Assembly: GCA_018222865.1 (NCBI GenBank)
Contig: JAAEZM010000002.1
Span: 1 to 64,000, forward strand
Source of the DNA: Alphaproteobacteria bacterium
GTDB lineage: Bacteria > Pseudomonadota > Alphaproteobacteria > Caulobacterales > Maricaulaceae
DNA: 64,000 nt
Reading direction: 5' to 3'
Under the pieces are notes generated by a model. It had not been told where the DNA came from and did not search any database. It worked only from the letters and a program-made list of their open reading frames with translations. Shown one piece after another: positions 26,761-35,121 of this stretch (positions are counted from its first letter, which is position 1; every line of letters starts with the position of its first letter). The position numbers and the translations under genes were made by a program.

Positions 26761-27135
26761 GGTTCGCCTCCGCTAAAAATTTGACGGGCGAATCACTGCC
26801 GCCCGGCCTCAGCTCTGAATTAACCTTATTTGCAGGCTAGGCGGAAACCCTTAACGAAAGTTAACTGCGGCTTGACCGGGTAACGGAATCGACGGCTCAG
26901 CGATTCCTATTGACAGGATCGCCAAAAAAATTCGCGTTAACCTTTAAATGGTTAACGCAGAGGCTTCTGAAACGAAAAGCGAATTTCAGACCTGTGGTAT
27001 GAAATATACACCGCATAAAGTATGTAGGCAGACGCAAGTTTCCGGGGCGAAAACGCAGCTTTTGGGCGTCTTCCACAGCTGTCAGGACCGGTGGAAAGAT
27101 TATTTTCCACAGATTCGCACCCGGAAAATGGTGCT
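26761..27135 (-). promoter_or_regulatory. ctrA control region with TTAA boxes, a symmetric element and GANTC methylation sites
   Basis: This 375-base region has no convincing gene. It holds TTAA boxes at 26820, 26851, 26861, 26937, 26944 and 26952. A perfect inverted repeat, GCGTTAACC (26934-26942), seven bases, GGTTAACGC (26950-26958), contains TTAACCAT on the minus strand, the CtrA half-site. Four GANTC sites (26790, 26886, 26902, 27112) could be targets of CcrM. TTTTCCACA at 27103-27111 differs from the DnaA box by one base. In Caulobacter ctrA is autoregulated and methylation-sensitive; the same logic is inferred here. Confidence 0.65.
26934..26958. repeat. Perfect inverted repeat upstream of ctrA
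   Basis: Nine-base arms GCGTTAACC and GGTTAACGC flank a TTTAAAT spacer. It includes three TTAA tetramers and lies about 175-200 bases upstream of the ctrA start codon. Confidence 0.9.
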
Positions 27136-28578
27136 TTATTCCGCGGCGATTAACTCCGGGGCGAGTGCCGCGAGAAGCGCGCCGAATTGCTGGTCGCTGC
27201 CTGGCTTGCGGCCATCATAGATGATCCGGTCTTCATAACCGGTCACCCAGAGTGCTTCAGGATTACGGCGTGCAATCACCAGATCGCCCTGCTGGTCCGA
27301 ATAGGGCGAACGGTGCTGACGGAAGACAATGATACCGTCTGCGAGGGCTTGGCCGAGTGGGCCAGGGAGTTTACCGCGCATTTCCGGTGCCGGGTCAGTC
27401 AATCCAACCACTTCCATCTTTCCCGCTTCCACAGACAGCGCAAAGCGCGATCGCTCAATACCGGACAGTCCGTGCTGGCTATCGCGATGCAGTTCGAACG
27501 AGCGCTCCACGGGGACTGCAAATGCCCGGTGACCCTCAATCTCACGACACTGGAAGAAATAGTGATTATTGACGCCCATGCGTTTGAGTTCACGCTGCAT
27601 GAGACGGAGCGCATCAGCGTCATCATTGACGCTGTCGATGATCGGCGTCTGGTTTTCCAGCGTTATGAAGCTGCGCTGCCGCATGCGCTTGGCAACTCCG
27701 CCAACGAGCGGATTGCGCAAGGGGCGACCGTGCTCATCAAAGCTGTAGGCGCCATCCTCGTCGAGCATGAGGAATTCGTCGGCATGGGTGAAATGAACCA
27801 TGAAGCTGATCAACACCTGTGGGTGCAGCTCATGGAACAGATCGATCATATCGAAGAAATTGTCGTCGAAGCGCTCCGGGAAGAAAGCCATTTCCTTCGT
27901 GCCGATGCGAATGACATCCAGACCGGCCTCTGCGAGGCCGTTGAGATAATCGAAGAGATTTCGGTTCGACAATACCATCGGGTCGCCACCGGACAGCAGG
28001 GCTTCCCGGATCCGCGGTCGATCGGTTTCACCGGCTTCAACCTTGGCATTATGGCCGGTGATGTAGTCGGCGATCTCGTGGATAGAGGCGGTATCCTTCG
28101 CCGTCTTTCCGGTCAGAAAATCCGAACGGTAGCAATATCGGCACCAGGACGAGCAGGTGCGCACAACATAGAGCAGAACCAGCTCATATTTGTGGAGCAG
28201 GCCGGGTATCGGGCTGTAGCTCAGCTGGTTGGACGGATCGGCCTCACCGGACAGATCATCCATCTCTTCCGGCCGTGCCTTGATGAGATTGCGCACAGCT
28301 TCCGAGCGTTTGGCCAGGTCGAGATAATAACCCGTAGCGCGCGGTGGCAGGCGGTCAGACACGCCTGAGCGCTCAAGCGCATCGAGTTCGCTTGATGAAT
28401 AGACGGCCGCGCCGCCTTCATTGAGATACTCGCGATACTGAGCCAGGTCGTGCTGGATGTAACGGCGGAACTTCGTGTCCTGGATCTGCGCGTAGAGATT
28501 AGCCTTATGCTGGCGGCTGATCGCTTTTTTCTTGGGGCGCGAACCTGCGACAATATTGTGCGTGCTGGCGGGCGGCAT
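27136..28578 (-). CDS. KamA-family radical SAM protein (lysine 2,3-aminomutase-like)
   Basis: A 480-residue protein with the radical SAM cluster motif C-x3-C-x2-C at Cys142, Cys146 and Cys149 (VVRTCSSWCRYCYRSDF), followed by the SAM-binding LLSGGDPMVLSN region. KamA enzymes use SAM and PLP to migrate an amino group on lysine or related substrates. The C-terminal region that holds the PLP lysine in lysine 2,3-aminomutase (a PGGGGK-like stretch) is altered here to something like VEAGKMEVVG, so PLP binding and substrate are uncertain. It lies upstream of ctrA on the same strand with the 375-base control region between. It is divergent from fliI. Confidence 0.8.
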   Translation of the reverse strand: MPPASTHNIVAGSRPKKKAISRQHKANLYAQIQDTKFRRYIQHDLAQYREYLNEGGAAVYSSSELDALERSGVSDRLPPRATGYYLDLAKRSEAVRNLIKARPEEMDDLSGEADPSNQLSYSPIPGLLHKYELVLLYVVRTCSSWCRYCYRSDFLTGKTAKDTASIHEIADYITGHNAKVEAGETDRPRIREALLSGGDPMVLSNRNLFDYLNGLAEAGLDVIRIGTKEMAFFPERFDDNFFDMIDLFHELHPQVLISFMVHFTHADEFLMLDEDGAYSFDEHGRPLRNPLVGGVAKRMRQRSFITLENQTPIIDSVNDDADALRLMQRELKRMGVNNHYFFQCREIEGHRAFAVPVERSFELHRDSQHGLSGIERSRFALSVEAGKMEVVGLTDPAPEMRGKLPGPLGQALADGIIVFRQHRSPYSDQQGDLVIARRNPEALWVTGYEDRIIYDGRKPGSDQQFGALLAALAPELIAAE

Positions 28579-28856
28579 GCCTGTCTCCCGTCATTTGTAG
28601 CAATCGGCCGGAGCCAATTGCGGATTGTTTTCGATACCCGGGGGTCGATTAAGAGTGATTATCCGCCAGCGCTTTGGGCAAGCGTCTTGAAGCGGATCCC
28701 GGTCCAACTCGGAGCGGAACATAGCGTTCCTGTCGCGATTGTGAACCGGCAGACCGCAAAAACTTCATCTCAACTTCTCGCGGTTGCGTTTACACCCGCG
28801 CAAGGCCAATGCGCTATTATGCATAAGAATCGCCGTTAAGGCCCGCTGCTTCGAGG

Positions 28857-30215
28857 ATGCCGCGCCGCATGCTGGAAAACCTGATTGATCGGATCGAGCG
28901 TCTCGATGAAGCCGTGCTGGAAGGCCGGGTGACGGCGCTAAACGGTCTGCTGGTCGAAGCGGAAGGGCCCAAAGCCGGTCTCTCGCTGGGTGCGCATGCC
29001 GCGATCGAAACCCCTGCAGGCGAAGCCCATTGTGAGATTGTAGGATTTCGCGGTGAGACGGCTTTGATGATGCCGTTTGGCCCCCTTGAGGGGGTGCGTC
29101 CAGGCGCCAAGGTTTGGTTGCAGCCGCAGGCGGCCCGAATTCGCCCCAGCCCGGCCTGGCTCGGCCGCGTTCTCGATGGTTTCGGAAAACCCCTTGATGG
29201 CGGCCCTGCACTGGCAGATGGCCCCACCGCCTGTCCCATTAAAGCAGATCCGCCGAGCGCTCACAGCCGGGCGCGGCTGGGGGATAGGCTCGATCTCGGC
29301 GTGCGAGTGCTCAATACTTTTGTCCCGATGCGTCGGGGCCAGCGCCTGGGTATTTTTGCGGGCTCCGGCGTCGGCAAGTCTGTACTCATGTCGATGCTGG
29401 CACGCGCGAGTGCGGCCGATGTGATCGTGATTGGCTTGATTGGCGAGCGGGGACGCGAAGCACGAGAATTTGTCGAGGATGTTTTGGGGCCGGAAGGCCG
29501 CCAGCGTTCCGTTGTCATTACCGAAACCTCTGATGCCCCCGCCCTGGCGCGCCGGCAGGCTGCCTATATGACGTTGAGCGTCTCTGAATATTTCCGCGAT
29601 CAAGGCTGTGATGTTTTATGCCTGATGGACAGTGTCACGCGTTTTGCCCTCGCTCAGCGTGAAATTGGACTGGCCGCAGGCGAACCGCCGACCACACGCG
29701 GCTATACGCCCTCTGTTTTTGCAGAGCTTCCGCGCCTTCTCGAGCGTGCTGGTCCGGGGCCCGAGCGCACGGACGGCGGAAAACAAGGATCCATTACCGG
29801 ACTTTTCACTGTTTTGGTGGATGGTGATGATCATAACGAGCCAGTCGCAGATGCTGTTCGCGGTATTTTGGACGGTCACGTGGTTATGAGCCGGGCGATT
29901 GCGGAGCGGGGACGCTATCCCGCGATCGATGTGCTCAAGTCAGTGAGCCGGACGGCTCCGGAAGTTTATGAGCCTCAGGAGCGTCCTTTCGTTGCTGAGG
30001 CCCGCAAGATTTTGTCGGCCTATGCCGACATGGAAGAATTGATCCGGTTGGGTGCCTATTCGGCCGGGTCAAATCCGGTCGTGGACCGGGCGATCGCTCT
30101 CAACGAACCGTTGGAAGCGTTCCTTGGCCAGTCAAAAGACGAAGCGGCGGATATCCCGTCGACATTCGCGAGACTGGCTGAGATTGTAGGTGGTGGTGAA
30201 GGAGTAGCGTCATGA
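28857..30215 (+). CDS. fliI: Flagellum-specific ATPase FliI
   Basis: A 452-residue type III export ATPase related to F1-beta. Walker A AGSGVGKS is at 168-175 in [16 protein letters not shown], with [17 protein letters not shown] and [18 protein letters not shown] (Walker B) following. It drives export of rod, hook and filament subunits with FliH as regulator. ATG 28857 is listed; ATG 28869 with GAGG twelve bases upstream is an alternative. The first gene of a two-gene operon with fliJ, it is separated from the main flagellar cluster. The 278-base upstream gap contains GAATC and TTAA close to the gene but no site I can call with confidence. Confidence 0.96.
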   Translation: MPRRMLENLIDRIERLDEAVLEGRVTALNGLLVEAEGPKAGLSLGAHAAIETPAGEAHCEIVGFRGETALMMPFGPLEGVRPGAKVWLQPQAARIRPSPAWLGRVLDGFGKPLDGGPALADGPTACPIKADPPSAHSRARLGDRLDLGVRVLNTFVPMRRGQRLGIFAGSGVGKSVLMSMLARASAADVIVIGLIGERGREAREFVEDVLGPEGRQRSVVITETSDAPALARRQAAYMTLSVSEYFRDQGCDVLCLMDSVTRFALAQREIGLAAGEPPTTRGYTPSVFAELPRLLERAGPGPERTDGGKQGSITGLFTVLVDGDDHNEPVADAVRGILDGHVVMSRAIAERGRYPAIDVLKSVSRTAPEVYEPQERPFVAEARKILSAYADMEELIRLGAYSAGSNPVVDRAIALNEPLEAFLGQSKDEAADIPSTFARLAEIVGGGEGVAS

Positions 30216-30628
30216 CACGCTCGCACGAACCTTTGATCCGGCTGGCCCGGTTCAAGGTGGAAGAATTACAAAAACAAATGGCCGAGCTAGACCGGTCCAA
30301 ACAGGCCCTGACCCAGCAGATTGAGCGCCTTGAGGCCTCGGTGCCGGAAGAGCAGGCGGCTGCGACTGAGTCCAAGGACGGGTATCTGGCTTATGGCTCG
30401 TACGCACAGGCTGTGATCAAGCGAAAAGAGAATATTCGCGCTTCGCTGCATGAAGTGGAAAGCCAGTCCGATGCGCTTCGCGACCGGCTGTCTGAAGCGT
30501 TTCAGGAGCTCAAGAAATACGAGCTGATGGAAGAGCGTCGATTGGCGCGTGCAGAAGCCGCATTCCGATCTGCCGAGCAGGCGGAAATGGACGAGCTGGC
30601 GCAAAACCGGCATCGCCGCGCCCACTAG
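30212..30628 (+). CDS. fliJ: Flagellar export chaperone-like protein FliJ
   Basis: A 138-residue protein that is nearly all charged helix and should form an antiparallel coiled coil (about residues 5-60 and 70-130), as in FliJ. FliJ sits in the centre of the FliI ring and promotes its assembly and export. The primary sequence of FliJ is poorly conserved, so the call rests on coiled-coil character, length and position: the start overlaps the fliI stop by four bases. Confidence 0.85.
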   Translation: MTRSHEPLIRLARFKVEELQKQMAELDRSKQALTQQIERLEASVPEEQAAATESKDGYLAYGSYAQAVIKRKENIRASLHEVESQSDALRDRLSEAFQELKKYELMEERRLARAEAAFRSAEQAEMDELAQNRHRRAH

Positions 30629-30639
30629 GGCCGCCCAAG

Positions 30640-30674
30640 AAAAGAAAACGAGCCGGAGCGCAGGCTCCGGCTCG
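30640..30674 (-). terminator. Intrinsic terminator after the TonB receptor gene
   Basis: On the minus strand, CGAGCCGGAGC (30664-30674) pairs with GCTCCGGCTCG (30649-30659), followed by a T-rich tract TTTTCTTTTC. It also lies past the fliJ stop, but there is no T run on that side. Confidence 0.82.
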
Positions 30675-30703
30675 CAGAGTTGGGCTGAAAATCAGCCTGC
30701 CGT

Positions 30704-32788
30704 TCAGAAATTGCGTGAATAGCTCACATCGAACCGCACGGATTGTGCCGGCTCGGAGACGCCTGCGAAGACGCGCTCATAGTCTTCGTCAAACAGGTTA
30801 TCGACGCCTGCATTCAGGGTCAGGCCGTGATCGGCCAGAGGTCGCCAGCGGGCATAGATATCGACCACTGTATAACTGTCGCGATGGTCGGCTTGATTGA
30901 CGGGTTCATCGTACTCGCCAGCCCATTCCACACGGCTGCCCAGTGTTAGTCGATAAGGTTCGAACGCATAGCGGCCATCCAGGAAGAAGCGCGTCGGGGT
31001 CAAAGAGCCCAGCGGATCGCCGGTCGCGACATCCTGACCATCAATCCCCGATAGGCTGGCATCAAGGCTGAATGCGCCCTGGGCGAAATTCAACTGTGCT
31101 TCATAGCCCGAGAGCTCGGCATTCCTGACATTGCGGCTTTCCGATGTGCCGGCGCTGCATGGCGCGAAGAAGGGCGGAGCGAAACAGGTTGGCGCAAACG
31201 AGAAGTTGACGAACAGATCGATCAGGTCTTCGGCATCGGTTTCATACCAAGATGTCCGCAACGTGAATTCATCAACATTGAGGCGATCTGCTAGGTCAAG
31301 GCTGAAGCCGATTTCCACCGTCTCCGTGCTCTCGGGGCGCAGGTCTGGATTGGCGATGAACTCATTGGTGATAAAGGTGGGAACGCCGAGGATGGGGTGT
31401 GGCAGGGAGAAGTGAGTTCCATCGATATAGAGCTCATTGATCGATGGTGCGCGGAAGGCCTCAGCCCAGTTGATAAAGACGTTGAAATTCTCGATCGGGG
31501 CATAAGTCACGCCAAACCGGCCGGAGGTCGCATCATTGCTCGTGCCTGGCGACAGATCAGAGGACGTCTCGAATTCGTCATAGCGCAGACCCGGGAGGAT
31601 GGTGATTTCACCGGGAAGGCCGAACGGTGCTGGGCCTTCAAGCTCGAGCTGAGCATAGAACGCGGTAAATTCACTCTCTGCATCTGGGGCACCACCGCGA
31701 ATGCCGTTCGGGTCAGCGCTATCCTCGCCGTTTTGCTCGTCGCGATAGTACTCACCGCCAAGGGTCAAACCGCCAGAATAGGATCCGAAACTATAGGCGA
31801 AACGCTGGTTTGCACGGATGCCACGGGTTTCCAGGTCACGGCGCAGAAACCGGGTGGAGCTGGTTTCTTGCTCGGTCACACCGCTTTCATTGCGATAGAG
31901 AGTGATATTGGCGTCAAGCCAGCTGATAGAGGCGGGGTTGAGGTCGAAGCTCACGCTGAGATTATCGGTCTCGATATCTTTATCGACCAGCGAATTGAAC
32001 GGATTGACCGTAGAAACGCCCTGACCGTTATTGGGTTCTGTCGCATCGCCCTGAAAATTCTGCCAGGTGATTTCCGCGCGAACACCGTTGCTCAGATCAG
32101 CACCTAAATTGACCAAGGTCGATCGGGAGGAGTCATCAGCAGGAAGGTCGGCGCCGGATCCCAACGCAATATCACCTGACGATCGTGTCGAATAGGAAAT
32201 CAGGCCATCAAACAGGCCCTGACGGCCATAAAGCGTAACAATCCCGCGCTCTTCGCCATCACTATCGCGATAGCCGGCGCCCACATTGAATCCCCATTGC
32301 TCATCGCCGTTAAGCAGATCATCAGCACTGGCGGTCTGAAAGGAGACCACGCCACCGGAAGCGCCGGAGCCGTAGAGGGCTGAGGCGGGTCCGCGGACCG
32401 TCTCTACCGAGACAAGCAGGCTTGGGTCGATGAAAAGGGCGCCATCATGCGCGCTGTCGAAATTCTGGCGCGTACCATCGAGTAGCAGGGTTGTGTTGTT
32501 TCGGCCCTGACCACGGAGCGAAATAGTCTGGCCGGTCCGGCGCGGGCCACCTGGAACGTCAACGCCCGGTTGGCCGCGAAGAACCTCCTCCAGATCAACC
32601 GGACGCACCAGATCGAGCGTATCGCGATCGATCACGCTTGTCAGACCGGGATAGTTGAAGCTGTCGATCTCGGTCTGAGTTGCCTGAACGACGATGATTT
32701 CGCGCTCTGCAGCAGCGGCGAGGGCGCTGGGATGCGTCGATATGGCGAGGGCCAACACAGCAGCGCCGCCCATCATCACGTTTTTCAT
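30704..32788 (-). CDS. TonB-dependent outer-membrane receptor (heme/siderophore type)
   Basis: A 694-residue receptor with a signal peptide (cleavage after ALAAAA region), a TonB box-like EIIVVQATQ, a plug domain (about 45-150; VLRGQPGVDVPGG, ISLRGQGRNNTTLLLDG, VRGPASALYGSGASGGVVSF) and a 22-strand-type barrel ending in Phe (VSYSRNF). The plug resembles that of hemoglobin/transferrin/lactoferrin-type receptors. It probably imports heme or an iron chelate across the outer membrane. It diverges from the DUF6607 lipoprotein gene, with a Fur-like sequence just before its start. The exact ligand cannot be read from sequence. Confidence 0.9.
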   Translation of the reverse strand: MKNVMMGGAAVLALAISTHPSALAAAAEREIIVVQATQTEIDSFNYPGLTSVIDRDTLDLVRPVDLEEVLRGQPGVDVPGGPRRTGQTISLRGQGRNNTTLLLDGTRQNFDSAHDGALFIDPSLLVSVETVRGPASALYGSGASGGVVSFQTASADDLLNGDEQWGFNVGAGYRDSDGEERGIVTLYGRQGLFDGLISYSTRSSGDIALGSGADLPADDSSRSTLVNLGADLSNGVRAEITWQNFQGDATEPNNGQGVSTVNPFNSLVDKDIETDNLSVSFDLNPASISWLDANITLYRNESGVTEQETSSTRFLRRDLETRGIRANQRFAYSFGSYSGGLTLGGEYYRDEQNGEDSADPNGIRGGAPDAESEFTAFYAQLELEGPAPFGLPGEITILPGLRYDEFETSSDLSPGTSNDATSGRFGVTYAPIENFNVFINWAEAFRAPSINELYIDGTHFSLPHPILGVPTFITNEFIANPDLRPESTETVEIGFSLDLADRLNVDEFTLRTSWYETDAEDLIDLFVNFSFAPTCFAPPFFAPCSAGTSESRNVRNAELSGYEAQLNFAQGAFSLDASLSGIDGQDVATGDPLGSLTPTRFFLDGRYAFEPYRLTLGSRVEWAGEYDEPVNQADHRDSYTVVDIYARWRPLADHGLTLNAGVDNLFDEDYERVFAGVSEPAQSVRFDVSYSRNF

Positions 32789-32799
32789 GTGTCCTGTCC

Positions 32800-32868
32800 T
32801 TGCGAATGATTATCAATATCGCTAACTTGCAGCTCGCTTATGAAAACGCAAGTCGGAATCATTCGCAA
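32800..32868. promoter_or_regulatory. Fur-like sites in the divergent TonB receptor/DUF6607 promoter
   Basis: GCGAATGATTATCAATATCG at 32802-32821 resembles the Fur consensus GATAATGATAATCATTATC. Exact 12-base arms TTGCGAATGATT (32800-32811) and AATCATTCGCAA (32857-32868) form an inverted repeat 45 bases apart, one near each promoter. Iron repression of both genes is the inferred meaning. Confidence 0.55.
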
Positions 32869-32902
32869 AAAGCACCGGAACTTATTTGGGGGTACTCCTG
32901 AG

Positions 32903-33898
32903 ATGATGAAGAAATCCAGTTTGATGCTGGCAGCTCTGTCGGCTGGCGCTCTTGTGGCCGGTTGCGCCACGACCGAGGCCGCCAATCACGCAGTTATGCC
33001 TGTGGTCGAGCGAAGCCAGGCCGAGTTTGAACGTGATCGCCAGGCGATCCTGGCCATGCAGGGCGAATACGCGGTGACGTTTGACTTCATTGAAACCATC
33101 GCAATCGAGCCGGGTTATGAGCTGGCCGAGGACAAGTCTACGCCGGCACGTGAAGTGGTGATTGTGGTTGAGGATACAGGCGACTTCATCATGCTTCAGC
33201 ACTTGCTGATTGTTGGCGAGGACGACAGCCCGTTCATCGTCAAGCACTGGCGCCAGGACTGGCGCTATGAGCCGGATACGGTTCTTGCCTTCCAGGGGCA
33301 TGATGACTGGATGATCGAAGCTGTTGACGAAACGGAGCGCACTGGCGCCTGGTCACAAACGGTCTATCAGGTCGATGACAGCCCGCGTTATGCGGCCGTT
33401 GCCCAGTGGGATCATGGTGTGAACGCGTCGACCTGGGAGCCGCCAGTGTCCTGGCGCCCGCTGCCGCGCCGTGATGATACGACGCGTGATGATTATGATG
33501 CGATTGCCGCGGTGAACCGTCACACCATCACCAATTGGGGATGGGTGCACGATCAGGACAATTCCAAGCTCGCCCTGCGCGATGGCCAGCAACGCGAAAT
33601 CGTGCGAGAGATCGGTACAAATACCTATGTTCGTACGGACTTGCCAAACGATCAGGCCGCTCATGACTACTGGGCAGCGACAGAAGCGTATTGGGCTTTG
33701 GTCCGCGGCTATTTCATGGATCTTGAAGCCCAGCCGGCCGGCACGCGTTTCCACATTGAAGACGACGCTGACGGGACCTTGCTCTACGGCCCGGTTCTGG
33801 AAGCGGGGCAGCGTATTCTCTTTGGTATGTCCGATACGCAGACGGCCTGGGATGAGGCGCAGGTCTTCCTCAACAGCCAGATCTTGATCGAAGAGTAA
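32903..33898 (+). CDS. DUF6607 family lipoprotein
   Basis: A 331-residue protein with a lipoprotein signal (lipobox LVAGC, lipidated Cys21). The body contains repeated Trp-rich stretches such as VKHWRQDWRYEP and GNTYVRTD-like segments typical of DUF6607. The function of the family is unknown; members often sit next to TonB-dependent receptors, and here the gene shares a Fur-like control region with one, so a role in heme or iron uptake is inferred. ATG 32903 gives a proper lipoprotein signal; a longer frame from 32840 would not. A terminator follows. Confidence 0.8.
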   Translation: MMKKSSLMLAALSAGALVAGCATTEAANHAVMPVVERSQAEFERDRQAILAMQGEYAVTFDFIETIAIEPGYELAEDKSTPAREVVIVVEDTGDFIMLQHLLIVGEDDSPFIVKHWRQDWRYEPDTVLAFQGHDDWMIEAVDETERTGAWSQTVYQVDDSPRYAAVAQWDHGVNASTWEPPVSWRPLPRRDDTTRDDYDAIAAVNRHTITNWGWVHDQDNSKLALRDGQQREIVREIGTNTYVRTDLPNDQAAHDYWAATEAYWALVRGYFMDLEAQPAGTRFHIEDDADGTLLYGPVLEAGQRILFGMSDTQTAWDEAQVFLNSQILIEE

Positions 33899-33920
33899 TT
33901 ATAACGTTCAGAACATGAAG

Positions 33921-33952
33921 AGGGGCGGCCCGCTCGGATCGCCCCTTTTTTG
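33921..33952 (+). terminator. Intrinsic terminator after the DUF6607 gene
   Basis: AGGGGCG (33921-33927) pairs with CGCCCCT (33940-33946), followed by a run of T. Confidence 0.8.
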
Positions 33953-33955
33953 TTC

Positions 33956-34279
33956 CTAAAGCCGGGAATAGCGTCGCTTGGTCCAGTAGATGATACCGAT
34001 GACCACAAAATAGATGGCCAGGCGCATCAGTACGACGATGCCTCCGCGTTCATCGAGGCGTGACACGGCAAAATCCAGAGCAAAGTCCGGTGGGATTCCC
34101 GTCGACCAGCGGTAAAAGAACGGTGCGACAGCATCAACCGCGAAAGCAATGGCTGCAGCGCCTGGCCATTGAGGCCATTTTCGCATGATCAAGGCTGCGA
34201 CGAGTGACAGGACAATAATCAGCCACCAGTCAAAGGGCTGAAATCCAGCAGCGAGCCGGTCATACATTGAGTCATACAT
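33956..34279 (-). CDS. Small polytopic membrane protein of unknown function
   Basis: A 107-residue protein with three predicted membrane helices (about 18-33, 39-56 and 82-98) and a basic C-terminus (TKRRYSRL). No family is recognisable. It lies downstream of flhG on the same strand after 41 bases, so it may be the last gene of the flagellar operon. A second in-frame ATG four codons in gives an alternative start. Confidence 0.5.
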   Translation of the reverse strand: MYDSMYDRLAAGFQPFDWWLIIVLSLVAALIMRKWPQWPGAAAIAFAVDAVAPFFYRWSTGIPPDFALDFAVSRLDERGGIVVLMRLAIYFVVIGIIYWTKRRYSRL

Positions 34280-34320
34280 GTTTACTGCGCCCCCAAGCGC
34301 TCCATACCCCGGGGTTGAGT

Positions 34321-35121
34321 TTACGCGGCTTCCCGTCCGCGCGCGAGTGTCCCTGCAAGCGTTTGCAAATCTTCTGTAGCCTTGGCACTGGGTGAGCGGA
34401 CGCTGAGACAGGTTTGTGCCCGCACTGCCGCAGGCACAGCCTCATCGCGCCGGATGACACCGGCCAGAATGGGTGTGAAGGAGAGGAAGGACTCGCACGT
34501 CTTCTTGAACGCTCCAAATGCCTCATGCGCGGCATCTCGGCTGGGTGCGTTATTGACGACGACAAGCGGTGAAGCCCCGTCATCATGAAGTCGAAGCGTT
34601 TTTACAAATGCGTAGGCGTCGGTCAGCGAGGTCGGCTCGTCATTGATAACAATGATTACATCATCGGCGGTCAGAGCCAGACGCACGGTCGCCTTGTCTG
34701 CGCCAGCCGCCAGATCGAGGATTGCGCGGTCATATGACATTGAAAGTGCAGCCACGCCGCTCGCCAGCTTGGTCAGGCCTGTCCCGGACAGATTAGCCAG
34801 GGCGCCCGAGCCGGAATGGCCAGAGAGCACATCGAAACCGCCGCGCTCCTGCGCCCCTTCGAGTACAGGTGTGACGGCGCTCTCAAGAGAAACCCGACCA
34901 TTGAGAACGCTTGAAATATCGGAATGCGGCTGGAGGCCGAGTTGCACATCGATATTGGCCATTCCCAGATCGCCGTCGACCAGGAGAACAGATTCACCCA
35001 TTTGAGACAGCGCGCGGGCCATGCCGATGGACAATGTTGTCTTTCCGACACCGCCCTTGCCCGAGGCAATAGCGAGAATACGCCCGGCGGCGCGTGATTG
35101 AGGGGCATGAGCGAGCTTCAT
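34321..35121 (-). CDS. flhG: MinD/ParA-type ATPase FlhG (FleN/YlxH)
   Basis: A 266-residue P-loop ATPase with the deviant Walker A GKGGVGKTT (21-29), DGDLGMANIDVQLGL and the NDEPTSLTDAYAFVK motif diagnostic of FlhG. It controls flagellar number and position with its partner FlhF; the two starts and stops overlap by four bases (ATGA). A C-terminal membrane-targeting helix is not evident, as the last residues are RGREAA. Confidence 0.92.
   Translation of the reverse strand: MKLAHAPQSRAAGRILAIASGKGGVGKTTLSIGMARALSQMGESVLLVDGDLGMANIDVQLGLQPHSDISSVLNGRVSLESAVTPVLEGAQERGGFDVLSGHSGSGALANLSGTGLTKLASGVAALSMSYDRAILDLAAGADKATVRLALTADDVIIVINDEPTSLTDAYAFVKTLRLHDDGASPLVVVNNAPSRDAAHEAFGAFKKTCESFLSFTPILAGVIRRDEAVPAAVRAQTCLSVRSPSAKATEDLQTLAGTLARGREAA

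Noticed and set aside
26761-27135. Possible replication origin
   Set aside because: TTAA boxes, GANTC and one DnaA-like box recall Cori, but there is no hemE, parAB or similar origin neighbour, and the elements are better explained by ctrA regulation.
27187-28368. 393-codon open frame on the plus strand opposite the KamA-like gene
   Set aside because: It lies wholly antisense to a gene with a clear radical SAM motif, has no recognisable domain, and its composition is that of a GC-rich shadow frame.
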